A stretch of 64,000 bases of DNA from Actinostola sp. cb2023 (lineage: Eukaryota; Cnidaria; Anthozoa; Actiniaria; Actinostolidae). This document shows, piece by piece, positions 1 to 61,231 of the stretch. How positions within the stretch are numbered: position 1 is the stretch's first letter; the number at the start of each line of letters is the position of its first letter. Where the stretch lies: NCBI GenBank assembly GCA_033675265.1, contig JAUJYZ010000015.1, positions 82,501-146,500 of the forward strand, given 5' to 3'. Under the pieces are notes generated by a model, which ran no database searches, had not been told where the DNA came from, and saw only the letters and a list, made by a program, of their open reading frames with translations. A program made the position numbers and the translations under genes.

Positions 1-109
1 ACCTACTTAAAATTATGGGATAACTTCCATGATATTTTTTTCATAAAGCCTCGCTGGAAGACAACTAGAAAAAAATATCAGCTTAGCCATCCTATAATTT
101 TAAGTAGGT
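1..109. repeat. Short foldback (MITE-like) element
   Basis: The first 21 bases (ACCTACTTAAAATTATGGGA..) are the inverted complement of 89-109 with one mismatch. The 67-base middle is AT-rich. This is the shape of a very small non-autonomous DNA element or hairpin. The left end coincides with the window edge, so target duplication cannot be judged. Confidence 0.6.
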
Positions 110-752
110 TTTTGATATATGTGTATTTTAGTCAAAATGATCAGAATTTCTGCATATTGCTGTATTATTAAGTATATCAGTATATCACTATATCACTATA
201 TACCCGAAGATTTATACTATCAAATGAATGTGAAAATAACTTTCGCGTGTAGCTTGTATCGTATTCATGGCTCTCCAATCCACGCTTATACAGTCAACCA
301 TCTTGAAATGCGTGTACGGGTAGTGTGCGGGCATGCGGGCATGCGGGACTCACACGGGTATATAGTGATATACTGATATACTTGGTCGCGACAGAATTTT
401 TGCAAAAGGCTGTATATAAATAAATAATATATATAATATATATAATAGATTCAAATGAAGCTTGTTATCCGTGTCGCTAGAGTGCTCTATATATAAATAT
501 CTCTTATTTGTAATTTGTTTTGAGGAATAAAGTTATTATTATTATATGATGATGATGATCATTATTATTACTATTATGATTATTATTATTATGATGATTA
601 TGATGATTATTATGATGATTATTATTACTATTATTATTATTATTATTATTTCAATACTGCATTAATTCTCACAAATATATAATTAATCGACAAATTGGAA
701 AGATAACTCGTATAGAAATGTTGACTGCGTTATAATCAGACCATTAGCAAAT
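110..752. other. Intergenic, AT-rich, no gene seen
   Basis: Contains a short run of TATATCACTATATCAC motifs (about 170-200 and 358-382) and an (ATT/ATG)n tract at 530-655 following an AATAAAG sequence. The latter looks like the tail of a SINE/LINE-type insertion. The 85-residue open frame here is low complexity and not convincing. Confidence 0.5.
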
Positions 753-1060
753 TGTCACGTGATATTTCAAATTTTCACCCGACGAAGACCAGCAAATATT
801 CCATAACTGGAAAGAGCATGCTAAAGTTAGTATAAAAGTGGAAAGTTTGAAGGGAAGTAAGTAAATAGGGCAATAGTTACAGGCATTCCGACTTTGCCTT
901 TTTTCTGTGGAAATGTACGTTGAAGCGAAAAAAAACACACAAATCCTTGTCAAGGCGGGAAACTTGCTTGATTCTTTTGAAATTTCAACTTTTACAAATT
1001 TTAGTATGCTCTTTAAAGTTATGACTTATGTGAAAATTTGAAATGTCACGTGACAGGTGA
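753..1060. repeat. Imperfect foldback element (family also at 23710-24075)
   Basis: TGTCACGTGATATTTCAAAT near 756 pairs with its complement near 1035-1057. Inner segments also pair (CATAACTGGAAAGAGCATGC with GCATGCTC-like sequence near 1005). The segment 'AACTGGAAAGAGC..GTTAGTA' is shared with the foldback in SMARCA4 intron 11, so this is a dispersed family. Confidence 0.55.
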
Positions 1061-1290
1061 CACATACCCCGCCACTGTATCAAGCACTTGTAGCGGCACT
1101 GGCTCTTCGAAAACGACGAATAATACAATAGCTTCTATTGTTATGCAAATAAAGTGGCTGGCAGGGTATATATGCTATAATCTAGCTCTAATATAACTAA
1201 CTATAGCTATTGTTAGATGATTACTATGGTTACTGATATTTCATGAGGTGTATTACAATGCCAATACTCTGCCTTGTAAAGCCTGGTTCA
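1061..1290. other. Intergenic spacer, nothing recognised
   Basis: No open frame, RNA gene or repeat unit supported. It leads directly into the 39-bp array. Confidence 0.4.
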
Positions 1291-2760
1291 TAATAATCGG
1301 TATCGTAGGAGCTTATGACCAGTGTGATCTAATAATCGGAATCGTAGGAGCTTATGACCAGTGTGATCTAATAATCGGAATCGTAGGAGCTTATGACCAG
1401 TGTGATCTAATAATCGGAATCGTAGGAGCTTATGACCGGCAGTGTGATCTAATAATCGGAATCGTAGGAGCTTATGACCAGTGTGATCTAATAATCGGAA
1501 TCGTAGGAGATTATGACCAGTGTGATCTAATCTAATAATCGACCAATAGTAGGAGATTATGACCAGTGTGATCTAATAATCGGAATCGTAGGAGATTATG
1601 ACCAGTGTGATCTAATAATCGGAATCGTAGGAGCTTATGACCAGTGTGATCTTATGAGGAGCTTATGACCGGCAGTGTGATCTAATAATCGGAATCGTAG
1701 GAGCTTTATGACCAGTGTGATCTAATAATCGGAATCGTAGGAGATTATGACCAGTGTGATCTAATAATCGGAATCGTAGGAGCTTATGACCAGTGTGATC
1801 TAATAATCGGAATCGTAGGAGCTTATGACCAGTGTGATCTAATAATCGGAATCGTAGGAGCTTATGACCAGTGTGATCTAATATCGGAATCGTAGGAGCT
1901 TATGACCAGTGTGATCTAATAATCGGAATCGTAGGAGCTTATGACCAGTGTGATCTAATAATCGGAATCGTAGGAGCTTATGACCAGTGTGATCTAATAA
2001 TCGGAATAGTAGGAGATTATGACCAGTGTGATCTAATAATCGGAATCGTAGGAGCTTATGACCAGTGTGATGTGATCGGAATCGTAGGAGCTTATGACCA
2101 GTGTGATCTAATAATCGGAATCGTAGGAGCTTATGACCAGTGTGATCTAATAATCGGAATCGTAGGAGCTTATGACCAGTGTGATCTAATAATCGGAATC
2201 GTAGGAGCTTATGACCAGTGTGATCTAATAATCGGAATCGTAGGAGCAGTGTGATCTAATAATCGGAATCGTAGGAGCTTATGACCAGTGTGATCTAATA
2301 ATCGGAATAGTAGGAGATTATGACCAGTGTGATCTAATAATCGGAATCGTCGATTATGACCAGTGTGATCTAATAATCGGAATCGTAGGAGCTTATGACC
2401 AGTGTGATCTAATAATCGGAATCGTAGGAGCTTATGACCAGTGTGATCTAATAATCGGAATCGTAGGAGATTATGACCAGTGTGATCTAATAATCGGAAT
2501 CGTAGGAGATTATGACCAGTGTGATCTAATAATCGGAATCGTAGGAGATTATGACCAGTGTGATCTAATAATCGGAATCGTAGGAGATTATGACCAGTGT
2601 GATCTAATAATCGGAATCGTAGGAGCTTATGACCAGTGTGATCTAATAATCGGAATCGTAGGAATTAGACCAGTGTGCTAATAATCGGAATCGTAGGAAT
2701 TCGGACCAGTGTGATAATAATCGGAAGGTAGGAGTTTATGACCAGTGTGATCTAATTCGG
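1291..2760 (+). repeat. 39-bp minisatellite array
   Basis: Tandem units with core TAATAATCGGAATCGTAGG followed by AGCTTATGACCAGTGTGATC, about 39 bases each and roughly 36 copies. Unit length is 13 codons, so open frames (repeat IIGIVGAYDQCDL) appear by arithmetic. Small indels break the frame and there is no gene context, so I do not call it coding. Two main variants differ by CTTATG/ATTATG. Confidence 0.9.
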
Positions 2761-3130
2761 AATCGTCTTATACAGTGTGATTCCGATATCAGGAGATCGT
2801 GATCAGCCAGTGTGATCTAATAATCGGAATGACGCAGTGTTTCTAATAATCGGAACGAAATGACCCTAATAATCTCTTTTACCAGTGTGATCTAATAATC
2901 GGAACGTAGGAGCTTATGACCAGTGTGACTAATAATCGGAATAGGGCTTATCAGTAATCGGAAATGGCTTATGACCAGTGTGATCTAATACGCGCGCAAA
3001 GGAGTGACCAGTGTGATCTAATAATCGGAATCGAGATTATGACTATCTTTTCTGTGCCATCGAAATCAGTCGGAAAGATTTTGTTATTTTGTTTCTTCAG
3101 TTTTTAATCGGAATCGTAGGAGATTAGACC
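2761..3130 (+). repeat. Decayed/mosaic end of the 39-bp array
   Basis: Fragments of the unit (AATCGGAA, CCAGTGTGATCT) alternate with pieces of unique flanking sequence. The stretch 3041-3105 closely matches 3374-3435 but is interrupted by unit fragments. Confidence 0.65.
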
Positions 3131-5234
3131 AGGGATCTTTCGGAATCGAAGGAATTATTACTAAAATTATTAAAGTAATCGTAGGAGGAACGTTTCCGTA
3201 TATTGCCCTACCATCGGAAGGTCAGAAGGCGGTTTTCTTTTTCTTACAGATTCCGATTCAGGAGATCCTGATCAGCATCCGTTTTTACGAAACTTTACGA
3301 AAAACACTGCTTGACATAGAATGGCATCAGTAGAAAATGGCGGACGTCACGCGCGCAAAGCAGTCTGGGTGGGTCGACTACTATTTTCTGTGCCATCGAA
3401 ATCAGTCGGCAAGATTTTGTTATTTTGTTTCATCAGTTTTTTCGTCGAGAGGGATTTTGGAAGGAATTATTACAAATTATTAAAGTAATCGAGGAACGTT
3501 TCCGTATATTGCCCTACCACGTGCTCTCTAGCTTCCCTGGCATCTATGCGGGGGGTTTGGGAATGGCGGAAGTGTTGTCTGTGGGGTATTAAAATTTACC
3601 TCTCCATCTTCCTTCCTACAGAACAATACTGAGCCCTTTTCAGTTTACGATATTCAGTTGAAATTGGTATGCCTTTTTCTACGTTTACTGAGGTGATTTT
3701 GGGGAAATTTTCGCATTAATTGTTCAAAGAAAGATAATCAACAGCTGTCCAGTACTAATAGAGTGTAGAATGAAGATCATAATAACCAATAACCTAGTTT
3801 ATTTTCATATAATATTAGTTAAGCGGATGGATCAATAAAAGCTTAAGTGGCCTCACCTTTCACTATTCTTTTTGCTTGAATAACTTTTCCTCTACGCTTC
3901 ATTGCTAAACCAACAGCTTACATTGAAACCTTTATTAACACAAAAACCGATATCAATACGCGAACAGAACAGGAAACACACGGGACATGAAAATATTTGT
4001 TTTCGGTAGTGTGGTGGTATTTTATTTGTGTTCGTCGAGTTCCGACTGAGTTTTGCTCTACGAACTTCCATTGTAGCCGCTGTCACTCCCTAATCGTCTT
4101 ACTGTGAATCATTATCTGGAAGGATTAGACTTAAAAGTGCTTTCAACACTGTCGAAGTTGACTTCGCTGTTGTGTCTCGTCAACATTCACTTTCAGAGAC
4201 GAACGTGGCTCGTTCAAGCTTCGCCCAAAGTGACTTATAACTACGACTTTAAGTTATTTGAAAAGGTAAGACTACGAAGCACCTCTCTACATAAACAACA
4301 CGTTCTTATTATCAGTTTGTTATTATTTCAGTTGTAGTAATTTTAACCTCTATTTCTTGTTATATGATAAGATCTCTGAACTTGAACAACCTAGCTTTAT
4401 CGCAGTTTCACACCACACCGAAAGTTGGGAAGATTTCAGGCGCAAGCGGGCCTGTTCAGTTTGACGAACAAGTTGATTATTCTAGTTACGCGTTAAGTGT
4501 TTCTTGCGCTTAAGTACGCAAATTCGAAGTAACTATACTGCTATTGAACTCGACGAGATTAACTGAATATGACATTTCACTTATCAAGTCTTATTACTTT
4601 AAATTAGCCTAGTTTTATCATTTTTTTCGGCCTTCTTAAAGCATCTCTTCACACGTTTTTTCCACACTTCCACACTCTTATTCTAAGTACGTGAATTTTG
4701 ATTGCAAAAATAGTTGATTTGGATACCAGTCAGGCGTTTATTTTCCACACAAAAATGTAAACTTGTAAGCTAAGCCTCCCACAAAGGGCTGCGCAATGAG
4801 GCCAAAGTGCGAGAGTCTTGTGACGAACGCTTGGCTCTCAGGTGAACACAGTCACCTTCAGAAACGTATCAGTGAAAATGATAGGTCTGTTTTATAAATA
4901 AAGACAATGAAGACTTGCTGAAAGAAGTACGAATAAGGTAGTCTTACAACGACTACCTCTTTTGGTTTGGGTCCACTAGGTTTCCGGCAATCTAGAGAGA
5001 AAGATAATTTTGAAAAGGAGTCTGCATAATTAGATTAGACATCAGGAAATTTTTGAAGGAGCGTGTTTTGACTCGCTTTATGTTATTAAGGTTCAAAACC
5101 TCTTTTAATTTTCTTATACTCACTTTTGTTGATCTTTTGGGAACTAGTTTCGTCTTCATAGACCTTTTCAACCCTCAATCGTGTTTTGACTGTTTTGTAA
5201 AATCTCCATTTATTGCTCAACAGTATCTTCATCG
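3131..5234. other. Intergenic region upstream of the P450 gene
   Basis: 3150-3210 duplicates 3455-3515 (GGAATTATTAC..TTAAAGTAATCG and CGTTTCCGTATATTGCCCTA). Beyond that it looks single-copy. A good splice donor (GAAAAG/GTAAGA) ends at 4265 after a modest open frame from 4104; this could be an untranslated 5' exon of the P450 but is unproven. A TATAAATA box lies at 4893-4900. No protein family was recognised in the 61-77-residue open frames. Confidence 0.4.
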
Positions 5235-5922
5235 ATGATTCTAGAAGGGTTTGCCGTTGTGTTTGTGGCTTCAATAGCCATAGTCATATACACTCTGACT
5301 GTACACTTCACCAAAGATAGACGCCTACCACCAGGACCCGTCCCCCTCCCCCTGGTGGGAAACATGTTCAATATGGGTCCTCAACCACACCTAAGTCTTA
5401 CGTCACTCGCCAAGAAGTACGGAGACATATTTCGACTAACAGTCGGTATCCGTCGGATTGTTGTCGTCAATAGCATCGAAGCTGCTCGGGAAGCCCTCGT
5501 GCATCGATCGAATGACTTCGCTGGTCGTCCCCTTTTGTATACCGCCAGCCTAATCACTCGGAAAGGTAAAAGTATTTCGTTTGGTGACTTCGACTCGACA
5601 TGGAAAAAGCAACGCAAAATTGCGCACTCCGCGCTGAGGATGTTTGGCAACGGGATCGAGCGACTGGAGGGAAAGGTTTGCCTCGAAGTCCATGAGTTAA
5701 TAAAGAGACTGGTTGTCAACGGAGAGGCCCCATTCAATCCCGCCCACGACATTCAACTTGCAACTGTCAACATAATTTGCTCGTTTGTCTTTGGCTCGCG
5801 TTACGACATGAACGATCCTGAGTTCCACAGAGTGGTAATGTACACAGATCAATTTGCGCAAGCCTTTCGCGCTGGTAACCTCGTCGATTACTTTCCTTGG
5901 TTGAGGTTCCTACCAAATAAAG
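5235..5922 (+). CDS. P450 coding exon 1
   Basis: Encodes residues 1-229 plus the first base of codon 230. It ends ATAAAG/GTAAAC. Reading through the donor would translate the intronic minisatellite, giving a run of TEFTRN-type residues with no P450 character. Confidence 0.92.
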
Positions 5923-7283
5923 GTAAACTAGTAAATGTACAGCGAATTTACGCCGAATTAATGCGAAATGTACACGAAATATACACGGAATTTACACAAA
6001 ATTTACACGGAATTTACACGGAATTCACACGGAATTCACACGGAATTTACACGGAATTCACACGGAATTCACACGGAATTCACACGGAATTCACACGGAA
6101 TTTACACGGAATTTACACGGAATTTACACGGAATTTACACGGAATTCACACGGAATTTACACGAAATGTTCACCGATCAAGAGCGGAGCGCGCGCATGGT
6201 GTAAATTCTGTTTACTAAGTTAAATTTACATAGTTTTGGACATTTACACAGAATTTACATAGAATTTACACCGGCCAAGCGCGTGTGTGATTTTTTTCAT
6301 TGTGTTTTTATTTTCAGAGGGCTTAACAGTCATACGCTCTCGTGCGTGCTCTGTTACAGAAGTGTTACACTTTTCTCACTTAATTATTTATTAATTTTTC
6401 TTTCTTTTTATTATTTTCTTTCTTTTTTATTATTTATTTCTCACTTATTTATTCACTTTATTCTTTATTTTCTTCAGGTCTTTCCATCGTCAAAAAAGCC
6501 ATACAAGAACGTGACGTCATATTGGAGCGTAAATATCGAGAACACTGCGAAACCTACCAGGACCACGTGACACGAGACTTAACCGACGCCCTTATCCAAG
6601 CTACCAAAGAAACACAGGAAGAACAAAAGTCTACCTCACCTGACCCCCTCACCGAAGACAATGTCATTATGACTATGAGTGACATCTTTAGTGCTGGTAT
6701 CGAAACCATGTCAACATGTCTACTGTGGACCATTATTTATATGGTACGAAATCCTGAGGTGCAGCATTTGGTCCATGAAGAACTTGATAAGGTGATTGGG
6801 CAAGACCGCGTGCCTGCAATGAATGATCGCCAAAGCCTACCATATATGGAAGCCACGGTGGCTGAAGTACTTCGTTTCAGTTCGCCTGTCCCTTTACTAT
6901 TTCCACATTCCACTACTGTGGACACCAATCTGAATGGGTACTTTATTCCTAAGGATACCGTGGTACTCTTCAACACATGGGCCATTCACCATGATACCGA
7001 GAAATGGTCCCATCCAGAAAAATTCGACCCCACACGGTTCCTTGATTCCGAAGGAAACCTCATCTCACCAGCAACGCTGAGCTATTTGCCATTCTCGGCT
7101 GGACGGCGAGTTTGCTTGGCGGAAACCCTCGCAAAGATTCAATTGTTTTTGTTCATTTCTCAATTGCTTCACAAGTTCGAGTTCAAAATTCCTGAAAATT
7201 CACCAGCTCCTGAAATAGAAGGGATCTTTGGAGCCAGCCTGGTGCCCAAACCTTTCAAGATAATCGCTAATAGTCGATTTTAG
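5235..7283 (+). CDS. Cytochrome P450 monooxygenase, clan 2 (CYP1/CYP17-like), two exons
   Basis: Exons 5235-5922 and 6478-7283 join (phase 1, GGT glycine codon) to give 497 residues, normal for a microsomal P450. Seen: an N-terminal hydrophobic anchor (about 5-25), the basic/proline hinge RLPPGPVPLPLVGN (30-43), WKKQR (C-helix WxxxR, Trp123), I-helix AGIET (302-306), K-helix ExxR (EVLR, 359-362), HPEKFDPTRF (408-417), and the haem loop FSAGRRVCLAE with axial Cys442. The family uses haem-thiolate chemistry to insert oxygen into lipophilic substrates at the ER membrane, with electrons from P450 reductase. The loop lacks the usual Gly two residues after Cys (CLAE instead of CxGE). Sequence feel is CYP1/CYP17/CYP21-like; substrate cannot be read from sequence. 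The ATG at 5235 is chosen because the anchor follows it directly. Confidence 0.93.
5923..6477 (+). repeat. P450 intron with 11-bp minisatellite
   Basis: From about 5945 to 6170 the intron is an array of the 11-base unit CACGGAATT(T/C)A, three units making 11 codons and so an artificial open frame. The rest is T-rich, with a strong polypyrimidine tract ending TTTTCTTCAG at 6477. Confidence 0.85.
6478..7283 (+). CDS. P450 coding exon 2
   Basis: Begins after TTCTTCAG and reads LSIVKKAIQERD.. continuing the exon 1 frame. It carries the I-helix, ExxR and haem-Cys motifs and ends with TAG at 7281-7283. Confidence 0.93.
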
Positions 7284-7445
7284 TCTTACAGCGAAAGCCA
7301 AAAAAAAAACCACAACTCAAAGCTGAATTCAAACATTTACCACTTTCTCTGCAGGCGCGGTAGATACCTTATGTATCAATTCCAAATGACGACAGGATGT
7401 CATCGAAACGTCCAGCAACTTTGTTAGCGTTTGTTTTTCTAATTA

Positions 7446-7451
7446 AATAAA
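7446..7451 (+). terminator. Candidate P450 polyadenylation signal
   Basis: AATAAA about 163 bases after the stop codon, in an AT-rich 3' flank. It is the first canonical hexamer after the gene. Confidence 0.55.
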
Positions 7452-7494
7452 TACATTGGTTTTAATAGTATCTATATATTCTTATTGTATTCTC

Positions 7495-7570
7495 TGTCTT
7501 CCCGTGTATTCCCTATATTCCCCTGTTTTCCCCTGTTTTCCCATGCATCCCCCTATATTCCCCTGTATCA
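7495..7570 (+). repeat. Short TTCCCCTGT/ATTCCCCTAT tandem
   Basis: About six imperfect 10-12-base units built on TTCCCCTGTATT, between the P450 end and the 17-bp array. Confidence 0.6.
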
Positions 7571-7579
7571 CACCCCTCT

Positions 7580-8235
7580 CAGTTTAAAGACAGACACACC
7601 TCTAAGATCGACGTCCTTCTAAGACAGACACCCCTCTAAGATCGACGTCCTTCTAAGACAGACACCCCTCTAAGATCGACACACTTCTAAGACAGACTCC
7701 CCTCTAAGATCGACACCCTTCTAGGAGATCGACGCCACTCTAGGAGAGACTCCCCTCTATTAAAGACATACACCCCTCTAAGACAGACGCCCCGCCTCTA
7801 AGGCAGAGACCCCTCCGTAAGATCGACGCCATTCAGTCTAAGACATAGACCCCCTCTAAGACAGACACCAAGACAGACGCCCCTCTAAGACAGACACCCC
7901 TCTAAGACAGACTCGACCGACGCCTCTACAGACAGCTAAGACAGACCCCCCTCCTCTAAGAAGATCTAAGACGCCATTCAGCCCCTCTAAGACATAGACC
8001 GACCCCTCTAAGACAGACAGACACCCCTCTAAGACAGACGCCCCTCTAAGACAGACACCCCTCTCAACCCCTCTAAGACAGACAAAGACATCACTCTAAG
8101 ACCGACGCCACTCTAAGACTAAGACAGACACCCCTCATAAAGACACCCCTCTAAGACAGACAGCCTCACACCCCTCTAAGACAGACACCCCTCTAAGAAA
8201 GACATCACTCTAAGACCGACGCCACTCTAAGACAC
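7580..8235 (+). repeat. 17-bp minisatellite, left block
   Basis: Imperfect tandem of ACACCCCTCTAAGACAG (17 bases) with variants (GATCGACG.., ACGCCACTC). The reverse complement (CTGTCTTAGAGAGGTGT type) forms the arrays in SMARCA4 introns 14 and 16, so one repeat family occurs in both orientations. Confidence 0.85.
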
Positions 8236-8520
8236 ATATCAAGAAATCCCCCATTAAAATGTGCTGTTTGCTCGGCCAGCTTTCCTACTACCATATTTGG
8301 GCATTGTACTTTGAATCCCTGTAAATATTTTTCGCTTAAAAGTACGATTTTTATCGAAAAATCCATCCAAACTTACAGCAAATCGAGTAAATGAATGTAA
8401 ACATTGTCCTCCATTTTGTAACACGGCCAAAAAGACTGGGAAACCTAACACAGGGTGACCGGTAAACTCGTGCCCAGTCCCCGTAAGCTGGTCTACGTAA
8501 ACAGCACATGAGATTGATAT
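8236..8520. other. Unique island between two minisatellite blocks
   Basis: About 270 bases of non-repetitive sequence with an uninterrupted 90-codon frame on the minus strand (8254-8526). The translation shows no family I recognise and its start lies in the repeat edge, so I do not call a gene. It may be the original locus sequence that arrays grew around. Confidence 0.4.
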
Positions 8521-9378
8521 GGACACCCCTCTAAGAAAGACATCACTCTAAGACCGACGTCACTCTAAGAAATATATCACTCTAAGACCGACGCCACGCT
8601 AAGACATGTACAGACACCCTCACACCCCTCTAAGACAGACACCCCTCTAAGAAATATATCACTCTAAGACCGACGCCACTCTAAGACAGACAGCCTCACA
8701 CCTCTCTAAGACAGACATCCCTCTAAGGCCGACGTCACTCTAAGACAGACACCCCTCTAAGATAGACACCCCTCTAAGAAATATATCACTCTAAGGCCGA
8801 CGTCACTCTAAGACAGACACTCCTCTAAGACAGACACCCCTCTAAGAAATATATCACTCTAAGACCGACGCCACTCTAAGACAGACACCCTCACACCCCT
8901 CTAAGACAGACACCCCTCTAAGACAGACACCCCTCTAAGAAATATATCACTCTAAGACCGACGCCACTCTAAGACAGACAGCCTCACACCTCTCTAAGAC
9001 AGACACCCCTCTAAGAAAGACATCATTCTAAGGCCGACGTCACTCTAAGACAGACACCCCTCTAAGACAGACAACCCTCTAAGAAATATATCACTCTAAG
9101 ACCGATGCCACTCTAAGACAGACAGCCTCACACCTCTCTAAGACAGACACCCCTCTAAGAAAGACATCACTCTAAGACCGACATCACTCTAAGACAGACA
9201 CCCCTCTAAGACAGACACCCCTCTAAGAAATATATCACTCTAAGACCGACGCCACTCTAAGACAGACAGCCTCACACCTCCCTAAGATAGACACCCCTCT
9301 AAGAAAGACATCACTCTAAGACTGACGCCACTCTAAGACAGACACCCTCACATCCCTCTAAGACAGACACCCCTCTAC
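8521..9378 (+). repeat. 17-bp minisatellite, right block with higher-order pattern
   Basis: Same 17-base unit as 7580-8235. Here units are organised in a longer recurring order containing AAATATATCACTCTAAG, ACCGACGCCACTC and CAGCCTCACACC variants, which recurs about five times. Confidence 0.85.
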
Positions 9379-9490
9379 TGAGACGAGTACTAGTAGTCTC
9401 ACAATGTTGTTGAGACGCATTGTAAGATCTGTAAGTATGCAGCACAAATTTTTAATCTCTAGACAATGTCCCACGATTTGTAACATCTGT

Positions 9491-9496
9491 GCCGAA

Positions 9497-9546
<50 letters not shown>

Positions 9547-9592
9547 AAACCGGAGAGCTCGTAGGAGCTCTGAACAATCCCGGGTTTCGGCA
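9491..9592 (+). tRNA. tRNA-Phe(GAA)-like gene with a hairpin insertion in the T arm (possible pseudogene)
   Basis: Acceptor strands GCCGAAA (9491-9497) and TTTCGGC (9585-9591) pair fully and are followed by discriminator A. The D arm is GCTC/GAGC, and the anticodon stem is TCAGA/TCTGA with loop CTGAAGA, anticodon GAA at 9524-9526. The T stem CCTGG (9539-9543) should be followed by TTCAATC then CCGGG. Instead about 27 extra bases lie between TTCAA and TCCCGGG, containing the perfect 7-bp hairpin AGAGCTC-GTAG-GAGCTCT. A T7 run (9595-9601) is a good Pol III stop. Everything outside the T arm is canonical, so this is either a recently broken copy or an unusual tRNA. Confidence 0.8.
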
Positions 9593-9594
9593 CA

Positions 9595-9601
9595 TTTTTT
9601 T
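9595..9601 (+). terminator. RNA polymerase III terminator (T7)
   Basis: Seven Ts three bases downstream of the tRNA 3' end. Confidence 0.7.
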
Positions 9602-9800
9602 CTTATTTTAAAATTTTTCTAAAATCCTTTTTGAAACATTTTCTGATTTTTGCCAATAATAAGTTGATATTATTAGAATTTCAAAGTACAAAGTAATGAA
9701 AGACCGGAAGTAAAACGGCCGGAAGTCATCCCTGGCCCTGACATCGCGCTCCCCTGATGTTACTTGAAAACGAGGCTCACGAGTGGTTGAAAGAAAGAAC

Positions 9801-9811
9801 AAAATGGCGGC
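9801..9811 (+). promoter_or_regulatory. YY1-type element at the probable SMARCA4 promoter
   Basis: AAAATGGCGGC matches the YY1 core (AANATGGCGGC), often found just downstream of TATA-less starts. It lies about 60 bases before a consensus splice donor (CCAG/GTGAGA, exon end 9873), so a noncoding first exon about 9790-9873 is likely. The ATG inside it opens a 6-codon upstream frame ending TGA. Confidence 0.5.
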
Positions 9812-9873
9812 CATTATGGTCTGAAAACTGTTCCATCTCCATTGGCCATTTTATGCCATTTATTTAGGACCAG

Positions 9874-10398
9874 GTGAGATTCTCGTCGATACAATGAGTG
9901 TAAAAATGAGTATTTATATTATAGGTACTGTTACTGTTTACTATTCGGGACGAAAGTACATTTTTTCAGTGGCTATTGTATCGTGTCTGGCTTGAATAGA
10001 CGCATGTCGGCCACGCATGTCATGGTGTGTTATGCTTACGTCTAATGGCTTTAATTACCGTGTTTTCTTATGGTGTATATATCGGGTTAAAGCTTCCTTT
10101 AAAGGATTGGCAGTTTGGCCAGATCTCTGATGTTCAATTGTTTATATTTCCAAATCAATACATAAAGACCAGCAAGACAGAGAAACGGTTTTGAGTTTTA
10201 AAATCAATAGCGTTTTGAATATCAATCTTGTAATCGCAATTTCTTGAGATGAGATTGTGGAAGTACATGGCTAAAGTGCTTCAACATTTGCATGCCAAAT
10301 AAACTGGGATGTTTTTGAAATTAGAAAACTACATGTACATATAATTTCAAAAACATCACAGTATATAAATGTATCGTTTACATGTACGTTTATTTCAG
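9874..10398 (+). other. Probable 5'-UTR intron of the SMARCA4 gene
   Basis: Runs from the GTGAGA donor at 9874 to the TATTTCAG acceptor at 10398. It is AT-rich and holds a small inverted repeat (TTTTTGAAATTAGAAAA.. with TAATTTCAAAAAC, 10312-10357). No other feature seen. Confidence 0.5.
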
Positions 10399-10418
10399 TT
10401 AACTGACAGCTGCCAATC

Positions 10419-61164
<50,746 letters not shown>

Positions 61165-61231
61165 GTAAGTACTTTGCTATGACTTCTCTGAGTTCCATTT
61201 ACAGTTAAGTGCTGGCCTGGTCAGCGGGGGG

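Noticed and set aside
1248..2254. Open frames encoding IIGIVGAYDQCDL repeats
   Set aside because: Unit of 39 bases gives open frames by arithmetic; indels and stops break them and no gene signals surround them.
1291..2760. CRISPR array
   Set aside because: Direct tandem repeats without unique spacers in a eukaryotic context; the same applies to all arrays here.
4104..4265. Coding exon ending in GAAAAG/GTAAGA
   Set aside because: The peptide matches nothing known to me and no in-frame partner exon was found; kept only as a possible untranslated exon.
5381..5752. 123-codon minus-strand frame
   Set aside because: Shadow of P450 exon 1.
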